Assembly (NCBI GenBank): GCA_003523545.1
Contig: DQAM01000334.1
Span: 1-6,793 of the forward strand
From: Dysgonomonas sp.
GTDB taxonomy: Bacteria; Bacteroidota; Bacteroidia; Bacteroidales; Dysgonomonadaceae
Reading direction: 5' to 3'
Length of the DNA: 6,793 nucleotides
Within the stretch, counting starts at the first letter, position 1; each line of letters starts with the position of its first letter. The notes beneath the pieces are model-generated. The model was given only the letters and a program-made list of their open reading frames with translations, did no database searches and was not told the DNA's origin. The position numbers were made by a program, and so were the translations under genes. Positions 1 to 6,061 of this stretch are shown piece by piece.

Positions 1-220
1 TTTTATCTACAAGGATATACTTCTTCAATATTTTTGTAGTATCCCATGGATTACGTACGGTTATTTCTTTGTATTCGTCGGAAATATTGACAGAAAAGCC
101 TTTTGCATATTTAATGGAATAGAGCGTGTGGTTTGCTGTCTCATTAATATCTTTAGCCGGTTGCTTGTTTCCGGAGCAAGACCATAAAAAAATCAGGGAT
201 AAAAGTATTACGTATTTCAT
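1..220 (-). CDS. Cobalamin/iron-type ABC importer substrate-binding lipoprotein (BtuF/FecB-like), 5' part only
   Basis: Reading leftward from an ATG at 220, the frame stays open for 73 codons to the window edge, so only the N-terminus is visible. It starts MKYVILLSLIFLWSCSGNK, a short hydrophobic signal ending in a lipobox-like LWSC. This suggests a lipoprotein whose Cys15 would be lipidated, anchoring it in the envelope. The following stretch, with YAKGF near residue 39 and VRNPWDTTKIL near residue 57, resembles the start of periplasmic binding proteins of Bacteroidota iron-chelate/cobalamin ABC importers. An in-frame ATG at 241 would add seven residues (MKFNVSK). I prefer 220 because it places the signal peptide at the very start. 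The gene lies directly behind a cobalamin riboswitch, which supports vitamin B12 or another corrinoid as substrate; permease and ATPase genes would be expected further left. Family assignment rests on a 73-residue fragment and on context, and a siderophore-type substrate is the main alternative. Confidence 0.75.
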   Translation of the reverse strand, partial: MKYVILLSLIFLWSCSGNKQPAKDINETANHTLYSIKYAKGFSVNISDEYKEITVRNPWDTTKILKKYILVDK

Positions 221-311
221 TTTACTGACATTAAACTTCATTGAAAAGCTTCCGGTAAGTAAAAGAAAATACTTTTTATAAATTCTGCGGAAAGTATAGA
301 TGAATCTTCTT

Positions 312-446
312 TAGCTTTATACCACGAAAGCCTTATTGATAACGGAAAATTGTTTTGAAGGTTTTCTGACTTATACATCCTAGCAGGATATAATCACAGT
401 AGCGGGTCTGTCTGGGATTTTCACCCTGTTGCCCTTCACATCCTTT
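312..446 (-). promoter_or_regulatory. Cobalamin (B12) riboswitch
   Basis: On the minus strand the conserved cobalamin-aptamer core is readable in order. GGGTGAAAATCCC lies at 426-414, followed by ACAGACCCGCTACTGTGA around 411-394. The B12 box AAGTCAGAAAACCTTC lies at 372-357 and closes a basal stem: TGAAGG at 438-433 pairs with CCTTCA at 361-356. One hairpin sits between the core and the box (TTAT-ATCC, loop TGCTA, GGAT-GT-ATAA, about 393-371). A second hairpin, GCTTT...AAAGC at 331-314 with loop CGTGGTAT, follows and probably belongs to the expression platform. The family represses downstream genes when adenosyl- or other cobalamins bind. Here the downstream gene is a BtuF-like uptake lipoprotein starting at 220. 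The 24-nt interval between CTGTGA and the B12 box is short and lacks the usual GCCACTG-type segment. No U-tract follows the last hairpin, so control of translation is more likely than termination. Outer boundaries are approximate. Confidence 0.9.
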
Positions 447-476
447 GCTTTAAAGCGAAAGAAAAAAACAACTCCG

Positions 477-484
477 CAAATGTA
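477..484 (-). promoter_or_regulatory. Probable promoter -7 element for the riboswitch-btuF-like transcript
   Basis: TACATTTG on the minus strand matches the Bacteroidota -7 consensus TAnnTTTG exactly. Transcription would start near 470, about 30 bases before the basal stem of the cobalamin aptamer, which is a sensible leader layout. I could not find a good TTG/TTTG -33 element about 19 bases upstream, so the call rests on one box plus position. Confidence 0.5.
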
Positions 485-533
485 AATATAAATATTATAA
501 TATCTATCCCTTGCGGATTATATCTGTCAGACA

Positions 534-576
534 AATAAAAAATAGAGACTACGTTGTTAAAACAAGCAGCCTCTAA
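534..576 (-). terminator. Rho-independent terminator downstream of the FadL-like porin gene
   Basis: On the minus strand TAGAGGCTGC (575-566) can pair with GTAGTCTCTA (552-543), with two G-U wobbles. The stem continues through TTGTT/AACAA, with one bulged C at the junction. It is followed directly by TTTTTTAT (542-535). A long stem and an immediate U-tract about 35 bases past the stop at 611 fit an intrinsic terminator. It separates the porin transcript from the riboswitch-controlled importer transcript. Confidence 0.75.
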
Positions 577-610
577 ATGGGGATTATGAAAAAGTGATGT
601 GATTACATAT

Positions 611-2200
611 TTAAAATGAGAAATCTACTCCGGCTCCGAATACTTTGTTGGTACGAGAGAAAACGTCTTTAGATGTTCCACCACCCGGTTCTTTTGTATA
701 GTCAGAATAGTTTGTCCAAAAATAGCCTATATTTATTTTGACTTTTGGAGATACTGTAATCTCTCCTCCCAAACCTATGGAATATGAATCACATACAAAA
801 CTTAAATCAGACTGATAATGATTTTTTACTCCATATCTTGTTATTTGTCCTCCGGCACTAATCAAAAACATATCATCAAGCCTATATTCCAAGCCTGCCA
901 GATATTCGTTTGTGGACCCTGCATATTTCTCTTTTCCGATTTTTTGGTCTGGGTTATTAGGATCTGTAATTAAAGACATTTTTGCATTGGAATCGAAGAA
1001 ATGATGATATCCTATACTAGCTTGCAGACGCGGAGTAATATAATAAGAAGCACCTATTGTCAGCAATGCTGGTATATCATGGGGTGTATTCACTCCGTCT
1101 TTGAACATTCCGGTATCATCTCTTTTTGTTTTGTTCTCAACATTAAGATTAGTTTCAAATTCATATTTGATACCGATGTTCAGCTTGTCGTAACTGAAAT
1201 TGAATCCTATGATAGGTGATATTCCCCATCCGGTCTGAGAACTATCAAGATATTTATCAGCAACGTTTTTTGCGTTCTGGCTATTGGCCTCTGCACTTGC
1301 GGCATAAGCTGTCCTTACGCCTGTTACCGTCAAAGAATTGAGGTCTTCAGGACTTTTACCTATTCCTACAGCTAATTGATTTGCCATCTCGGGTGTCATC
1401 TGTCCTGCTCCTACAAGTTGTGCTAATGTAAAATCTCCAGCTCCTCCTTCTACAAGAGGGGTTAAATTATTGACAACACCGTTAGCCGCAGTAGATGCAG
1501 CGTTGAAGAAATCTGTGGCCAACATCATACCTCCTGTCGGATTTATGGTAGGATGTGCTGGGTTTATCATAATATTCCTGAGATGTCCCTCATATCCGTT
1601 ATTCACGATATTAAGACGAAAACCGGCATAAGCCGAAAACATCTCATTGATTTCGTATGTTCCTCCCAACTGAGCCCCATATATAAATGATGAGCCCCTC
1701 ATATATTGATCGACAGAATACTGAGTCGTAGAGATACCCGCATTCGATAAGGAAACAGGAACGCCTGCTATATTAGATTCGAAAGAAGGAAGGCCATTGT
1801 TAAAAGTAGCTTTACCTCCTCCCCCTGATACTGCAAAACTACCAGAAAGAGCCCATTTACCTTTGCGGTATACACCTTGTAAGCTAGGTATGATAGGTGC
1901 AGAAGCTTTACCTTCGTATTCTTTTGTAATATTACCTCCGAATCCTTCGAAAGGTTTGTATGTGGAAGTTATAGTTCTTGTCTGAAAAGCACTCTGGTTG
2001 TTAAAAGAGAAATGAAACCCCTCGGGCAATTTAATAAGACCTGCCGGGTTGGTGTAAACGGCGTCTATTTGTGTCGATGCATCCCTTGCCGGATTTCTTA
2101 GAAAATGAATGCTTTGATTTGTGTTGGTTAATATTCCGCCGGCAAAAGAAGCCGAGATATTTAACAGAGCAGCTACAGCTGCCAGTTTAGCTTTATTCAT
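611..2200 (-). CDS. FadL/OmpP1/TodX-family outer-membrane transport protein
   Basis: The 529-residue product starts with a Sec signal peptide (MNKAKLAAVAALLNISASFA, probable cleavage after Ala20) and ends in the aromatic-terminated strand GAGVDFSF typical of proteins inserted by the Bam complex. The mature N-terminus GGILTNTNQSIHFLRNPARDA and the YTNPAGL motif at 49-55 match the FadL/OmpP1 (Toluene_X) family, whose N-terminal plug lies inside a 14-stranded barrel. Alternating amphipathic strands are visible from about 60-200 and 325-529. Between them, about residues 205-320 are rich in Ala, Asn and helix-like stretches, resembling a long loop or cap. The family passes hydrophobic compounds such as long-chain fatty acids or aromatics across the outer membrane; the substrate here cannot be read from sequence. 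The gene has its own promoter about 30 bases upstream and a strong terminator downstream, so it is probably monocistronic. Family assignment is firm and the name fadL would overstate the substrate evidence. Confidence 0.9.
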   Translation of the reverse strand: MNKAKLAAVAALLNISASFAGGILTNTNQSIHFLRNPARDASTQIDAVYTNPAGLIKLPEGFHFSFNNQSAFQTRTITSTYKPFEGFGGNITKEYEGKASAPIIPSLQGVYRKGKWALSGSFAVSGGGGKATFNNGLPSFESNIAGVPVSLSNAGISTTQYSVDQYMRGSSFIYGAQLGGTYEINEMFSAYAGFRLNIVNNGYEGHLRNIMINPAHPTINPTGGMMLATDFFNAASTAANGVVNNLTPLVEGGAGDFTLAQLVGAGQMTPEMANQLAVGIGKSPEDLNSLTVTGVRTAYAASAEANSQNAKNVADKYLDSSQTGWGISPIIGFNFSYDKLNIGIKYEFETNLNVENKTKRDDTGMFKDGVNTPHDIPALLTIGASYYITPRLQASIGYHHFFDSNAKMSLITDPNNPDQKIGKEKYAGSTNEYLAGLEYRLDDMFLISAGGQITRYGVKNHYQSDLSFVCDSYSIGLGGEITVSPKVKINIGYFWTNYSDYTKEPGGGTSKDVFSRTNKVFGAGVDFSF

Positions 2201-2226
2201 TATGTGATTAAATATTAAAATTGGTG

Positions 2227-2256
2227 CAAATGTATAAATATTATTTTAGTTTCAAA
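2227..2256 (-). promoter_or_regulatory. Promoter of the FadL-like porin gene (TTTG / TACATTTG)
   Basis: On the minus strand TACATTTG (2234-2227) matches the Bacteroidota -7 consensus TAnnTTTG. TTTG (2256-2253) lies 18 bases upstream as a -33 element, close to the usual spacing. The predicted transcript starts near 2220, giving a leader of about 20 bases before the ATG at 2200. The -33 box falls inside a perfect inverted repeat, which may make it a control point. Confidence 0.65.
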
Positions 2257-2276
2257 AGAAACTAACGAAAATAATA
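2239..2276. repeat. Bulged inverted repeat between nadE and the porin gene
   Basis: A perfect 8-bp inverted repeat, TTAGTTTC-AAAA-GAAACTAA, occupies 2246-2265. It extends outward by a further 7 bp (TATTATT at 2239-2245 with AATAATA at 2270-2276) if the four bases CGAA at 2266-2269 are bulged. As RNA from nadE it would form a 3' stem-loop about 33 bases past the nadE stop; as DNA it overlaps the -33 box of the porin promoter. No U-tract follows on the minus strand, so it is not a textbook intrinsic terminator. It could act as an operator, a 3'-end stabiliser, or both. Confidence 0.6.
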
Positions 2277-2308
2277 TGCTGATTATCAATTAATTGTTGT
2301 GTATGCAA

Positions 2309-4255
2309 CTATTGCATAGTATCCAGTTGTTGCAACCACAATGTTGCTGAAGCATCGCTCGGCATACGCCAATCTCCACGAGGTGAAAGATTTATAGAGC
2401 CGACTTTAGGACCGTCGGGCATACAAGAACGTTTAAATTGTTGTGAAAAGAATCTCCGGTAAAATGTTTTGAGCCATTTTAAAATTTCTTTCGAAGAGTA
2501 TTGTTCTTTAAAAGCATGCTGTGCTAAGAAATAAATTTTCTGAGGTTCGAACCCATTGCGCAGCATGTTATATAAAAAGAAATCATGCAGCAGATAGGGT
2601 CCGACCGTATCCTCTGTTATCTGGAGGATTTTTCCGTCTGTTCCGGCAGGCAGCAATTCGGGACTAATCGGCGTATCGAGAATATCCAAAAGTATGTTGT
2701 GAGTATTGTCATCCAATTGGGTTTCGGCTACCCATTTGACCAGAGTCTTCACCAAGGTTTTAGGAATGCTTGTATTTACGGCATACATAGACATATGGTC
2801 TCCATTGTATGTACACCATCCCAATGCCAATTCGGATAAATCCCCTGTTCCGATTACCAGCCCGTCCACTTTATTTGCATAATCCATAAGGATTTGGGTG
2901 CGTTCGCGGGCTTGCGAATTTTCGTAAGTAATGTCATGGACCTGGGGATCGTGTGCTATATCTTTGAAATGCTGCAGGACAGCATCTTTTATGGAAATTT
3001 CGCGGATAGTTACTCCGAGTGCTTTCATCAGATTTAAAGCATTGTTGTAAGTACGGTCCGTCGTCCCGAACCCCGGCATCGTAATACCATAGATATTTTC
3101 ACGGGGAATATTGAGTTTGTCGAAAGCCTTTACCATCACCAGCAGTGCAAGAGTGGAGTCCAGTCCGCCGGATACGCCTACGACACATGTTTGCAAAGTG
3201 GTATGCAATAATCTTTTCGCTAATGCACCTACCTGAATACAAAATATTTCCGAGCATCTTTCGTTTGTTTTTTCGGTGGGCGGAACAAAAGGTGTAGGGT
3301 TAATAAACCGTGTTAAGGAAATTTCCGGATTCTCATCTACATTCTTTAACCAATCTATTTTTATTGTACGGTACTGTACATTTTCCAGATTCTTATATTC
3401 GGTAGATGAGAATGTTTTGTTTTTCAGACGGTCATTCCTTAACTTTTCCACGTCTATCTCAGCAAAACAGGTTTGGCTCTCAAATGAGAAACGTTCTCCT
3501 TCCGCTAATATTTCACCATTTTCCGCGATCATACTACTTCCTGCAAAAACAAGGTCGGTAGTCGATTCCCCGTTTCCAGCCGCAGCATATACATATCCGG
3601 CGATACATCTTGCCGATTGCTGGCTGACTAAAGACCGGCGATAAGGTTGCTTGCCGACTGTTTCGGGGCTTGCCGATGGATTAAGAATAATATCCGCCCC
3701 GAAGAGGATGTGCAAAGAAGAAGGGGGGATAGGAGCCCATAAATCTTCACATATTTCAACCGCGAATCTGCAATTTCTGTATTCGAAAATAATATCTATA
3801 CCTACCGGAACCTCTCCGCCCAAAACCTTTATACTGTTCTTCTTTAATTCATAAGATGATGAGAACCAGCGTTTGTCGTAGAATTCATTATAATTAGGTA
3901 AAAAAGTTTTAGGTATTATTCCCTGTACCTTACCGCCATGAATAACCGCTGCAACATTATATAGTTTGTTTTCGATTTCCAGGGGAAGCCCTACGGTTAC
4001 GATCATGTCAACGTTTGTTGTTGCCTCACATATCGACCTTAACGATTGTAAAGCAGCATCCAGTAATATACGCTGGTTGAATAAATCCTGGCAAGTGTAC
4101 GCTGTTATACACATTTCGGGGAAAAGGAGAATTGATATATCCTGCTTATCCGCATCTTTGATTATTTTAATAATCTCGTCTGTATTGAATTTACAATCGG
4201 CTACTTTAAGTGCCGGTGATGTAGCCGCTACTTTAACAAAACCGTAATTATTCAT
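2309..4255 (-). CDS. nadE: Glutamine-dependent NAD(+) synthetase
   Basis: This cytosolic enzyme makes NAD+ from nicotinic acid adenine dinucleotide, ATP and glutamine, the last step of NAD synthesis. From the ATG at 4255 the product is 648 residues, within the usual range for the two-domain form. The N-terminal nitrilase-like glutaminase domain (about 5-300) carries the Glu-Lys-Cys triad: Glu47 in LFPEM, Lys116 in IIPKTFLPNYNEFYDKRWF, and Cys169 in VEICEDLW. The C-terminal synthetase domain has the ATP pyrophosphatase loop SGGLDS at 362-367, the GTGDLSE motif at 469-475, and NGDHMSMYAVN just after. All key residues are present, so it should not need free ammonia. A TTG codon at 4282 would add nine residues, but the product beginning MNNYGFVKVAA fits the family start, so ATG 4255 is chosen. 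The gene is divergent from the SDR gene and followed by a stem-loop at 2239-2276. No promoter box matches well; GATTTTTG at 4300-4293 is the nearest -7 candidate. Confidence 0.96.
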   Translation of the reverse strand: MNNYGFVKVAATSPALKVADCKFNTDEIIKIIKDADKQDISILLFPEMCITAYTCQDLFNQRILLDAALQSLRSICEATTNVDMIVTVGLPLEIENKLYNVAAVIHGGKVQGIIPKTFLPNYNEFYDKRWFSSSYELKKNSIKVLGGEVPVGIDIIFEYRNCRFAVEICEDLWAPIPPSSLHILFGADIILNPSASPETVGKQPYRRSLVSQQSARCIAGYVYAAAGNGESTTDLVFAGSSMIAENGEILAEGERFSFESQTCFAEIDVEKLRNDRLKNKTFSSTEYKNLENVQYRTIKIDWLKNVDENPEISLTRFINPTPFVPPTEKTNERCSEIFCIQVGALAKRLLHTTLQTCVVGVSGGLDSTLALLVMVKAFDKLNIPRENIYGITMPGFGTTDRTYNNALNLMKALGVTIREISIKDAVLQHFKDIAHDPQVHDITYENSQARERTQILMDYANKVDGLVIGTGDLSELALGWCTYNGDHMSMYAVNTSIPKTLVKTLVKWVAETQLDDNTHNILLDILDTPISPELLPAGTDGKILQITEDTVGPYLLHDFFLYNMLRNGFEPQKIYFLAQHAFKEQYSSKEILKWLKTFYRRFFSQQFKRSCMPDGPKVGSINLSPRGDWRMPSDASATLWLQQLDTMQ

Positions 4256-4426
4256 CTTTTTCAGGTTCTCAATTTTCAACAAACTTACGAAACAAAAATC
4301 GAATTAGTAAATAAAAAAATAAGTTATGCAGATATTTTGCTTCCGTATAATGAACAACTATTAACTATACTATGTTTCTAATTATATAAATGTCAGATTA
4401 TTATTAACTCTTAAATTTAACTTATT

Positions 4427-5182
4427 ATGAAAATGCTGAAAGACAAAATCGCTATTGTTACAGGTGGCGGCAGCGGATTTGGACATGCAATGTCAAAGCT
4501 CTATGCAGAGGAAGGTGCAAAAGTTGTGGTATCCGATATTTTAGTTGAAGATGGTGAAGAAACCGTCCATGAAATCATTGAAGCAGGGGGAGAGGCCATC
4601 TTTCTGAAAGTAGATGTATCTAAGCCTGAAGAAAATGAAAGTCTGGTCAAAACAGCTGTAAAACAGTATGGAAGATTGGATATAGCTTTCAACAATGCAG
4701 GTATCGGGGGAACAAGTGCCCCAATTGCGGATTATCCTGTCGAAATATTCGACAAAGTAATAAGGATAAATCTTTGTAGTGTATTTTACGGAATGCATTA
4801 TCAGATACCCCAAATGTTGAAAAACGGCGGGGGAGTAATCGTGAATATGGCTTCTGTGCATGGTCTCGTCGGTTTCGGAGGTTCGGCAGGATATGTAGCT
4901 GCCAAACATGGTGTAGTAGGTCTGACTAAAAATGTAGCGATTGAATACGGACAGCAGAATATACGAGCCAATACAGTTTGTCCGGGATTTGTTGAAACTA
5001 AAATTACCGAACAGTTGATGAAAGACAAGGAAGCTTATGACTTCTTAGTAAGGAAACATCCTATGGGACGCCTGGGCCAAATAGATGAAGTAGTGGATAT
5101 TGTATTGTGGCTGAGCAGTGACAGGTCATCCTTCTGTAATGGTGGTACTTATACTGTAGATGGCGGTTATGTTGCTAAATAA
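4427..5182 (+). CDS. Classical short-chain dehydrogenase/reductase (SDR), NAD(H)-type, substrate unknown
   Basis: The 251-residue length is typical of classical SDRs, cytosolic Rossmann-fold oxidoreductases that usually form tetramers. The motifs are complete: cofactor loop TGGGSGFG at 12-19, Asp37 at the end of the second strand (VVVSD), which favours NAD(H) over NADP(H), Asp63 for adenine contact, NNAG at 89-92, and the catalytic set Asn115, Ser143, Tyr156 and Lys160 in YVAAK. PG at 186-187 and the C-terminal GGTYTVDGGYVA complete the fold. The sequence style is that of the FabG/glucose 1-dehydrogenase/hydroxysteroid dehydrogenase group, but the substrate cannot be named. As an isolated gene with NAD preference, it is unlikely to be the housekeeping fabG. 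The start is ATG 4427; Met3 at 4433 is possible. No Shine-Dalgarno is seen. TATGTTTC at 4371-4378 is a one-mismatch -7 candidate without a clear -33 partner. The gene stands alone on the plus strand, divergent from nadE and convergent with the channel gene. Confidence 0.93.
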   Translation: MKMLKDKIAIVTGGGSGFGHAMSKLYAEEGAKVVVSDILVEDGEETVHEIIEAGGEAIFLKVDVSKPEENESLVKTAVKQYGRLDIAFNNAGIGGTSAPIADYPVEIFDKVIRINLCSVFYGMHYQIPQMLKNGGGVIVNMASVHGLVGFGGSAGYVAAKHGVVGLTKNVAIEYGQQNIRANTVCPGFVETKITEQLMKDKEAYDFLVRKHPMGRLGQIDEVVDIVLWLSSDRSSFCNGGTYTVDGGYVAK

Positions 5183-5224
5183 TATGCAAAATAATAAACG
5201 ATTAACATAAAAAATGAACAAGTT

Positions 5225-5362
5225 GTTACAAAAGTATTTTTCATTATCATAGTATTGCTTTGTTTTGTCATTCTGAGTGAAACGAAGAATCTGATATGCT
5301 GAAATGAGATGCTTCATTAACGTTCAGAATCACAAATAAATAGTGAAAAGTACTTTTGTTAC
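5225..5362. repeat. Nested palindromic intergenic repeat, MITE-like
   Basis: Two layers of inverted repeats fill the 206-bp gap between the convergent SDR and channel genes. The outer arms at 5225-5246 and 5341-5362 match at 19 of 22 positions as reverse complements, each carrying a form of GTTACAAAAGTA. The inner arms at 5266-5292 and 5307-5334 are imperfect reverse complements of about 27 bases separated by a 14-base spacer. The first inner arm contains CATTCTGAG and CGAAGAATCT, which resembles from memory a dispersed intergenic repeat common in Bacteroidota and other phyla. The second arm has drifted in the middle. Arms at both ends, no coding capacity and a 138-bp length fit a decayed miniature inverted-repeat element. 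I see no clear target-site duplication. Transcribed from either side it would fold into a long hairpin and may serve as the shared 3' end. Confidence 0.65.
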
Positions 5363-5388
5363 TTTTTCTTCTATATTAGGGATTGGAA

Positions 5389-6021
5389 TTACTCCTCCCC
5401 TTTGAGAGTAGGCAGCTTGATTTTGAATTTCGTTGCTACCACACGAATGATAAATATAAGCACAGCTGTAGTTATTTGGATTACGGTCAGGTTTACCCCC
5501 AGATGATCCATGATGCAGAATACTGAGGCTCCGATGATACAGGCTACAGCATATAGTTCACCTGTAAAAATCAGGGGAATTTCATTGATAAGGATATCCC
5601 TTATAATACCACCTACTACGCCTGTTATGGTACCCATCATAATAATTACCCAAGGGTCGAAACCGAGTGCCATTGTTTTCTCAACTCCCACTACCACGAA
5701 TAAGCCTAAACCTATGCTGTCGAACCAGAAGAATGTATTGTTAAGCTTAACCAGATGTTTACGGAATCCTATTACAAAAAACAAAGACAATACTGTACAC
5801 CAGAAATATACACCCGAAAGCATCCAGAAAGGTGTTTCGCCTAAAAGCAGATCACGCAGGGTACCTCCTCCGGTAGCAGTCACAAAACCGACCACCAGCG
5901 CACCGAACCAATCAAACTTTTTAGCTGAAGCAAGGCGGATACCGCTTATTGCAAAAGCAAATGTCCCTAGAAATTCAATGACATCTACAAATTGGATGTC
6001 TCTCCAGAATTCAAACATCAT
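5389..6021 (-). CDS. Trimeric intracellular cation (TRIC) channel family protein, UPF0126/YicG-like
   Basis: The 210-residue product is an inner-membrane protein of about seven hydrophobic segments (near 14-32, 38-54, 68-86, 97-113, 122-138, 150-170 and 178-194). It has the internal duplication of UPF0126 proteins. Each half carries the glycine-rich signature followed by Arg-Asp: GGGTLRD at 51-57 and GGIIRD at 137-142. Bacterial and archaeal relatives have been shown to be TRIC-type channels passing K+/Na+; the same domain is also labelled a glycine transporter, so the solute is uncertain. The length is typical and the tail KFKIKLPTLKGEE is basic then acidic. ATG codons at 6021 and 6018 are adjacent; 6021 is used. 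It starts 40 bases after the stop of mnmA on the same strand, so the two are likely co-transcribed, with channel translation following mnmA. No separate promoter is evident in the 40-base gap. The nested repeat at 5225-5362 probably marks the transcript end. Confidence 0.9.
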   Translation of the reverse strand: MMFEFWRDIQFVDVIEFLGTFAFAISGIRLASAKKFDWFGALVVGFVTATGGGTLRDLLLGETPFWMLSGVYFWCTVLSLFFVIGFRKHLVKLNNTFFWFDSIGLGLFVVVGVEKTMALGFDPWVIIMMGTITGVVGGIIRDILINEIPLIFTGELYAVACIIGASVFCIMDHLGVNLTVIQITTAVLIFIIRVVATKFKIKLPTLKGEE

Positions 6022-6061
6022 GTCTGCGCATTATAAAAGAGTGACAATATCTATATCGGAT

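Noticed and set aside
461..470. Run of seven U on the minus strand near the start of the riboswitch leader, considered as a terminator tail
   Set aside because: No stem precedes it, and it lies just downstream of the predicted -7 box, so it is probably part of the leader.
3276..3644. A 122-codon plus-strand frame inside nadE
   Set aside because: Antisense shadow of nadE, whose motifs are continuous on the minus strand; no recognisable domain or start context.
4541..4909. A 122-codon minus-strand frame inside the SDR gene
   Set aside because: Antisense shadow of the SDR gene, whose cofactor and catalytic motifs lie in the plus-strand frame.
5126..5317. A 63-codon minus-strand frame over the end of the SDR gene and the intergenic repeat
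   Set aside because: It overlaps the SDR stop and the palindromic repeat; composition matches repeat-derived sequence, not a conserved protein.
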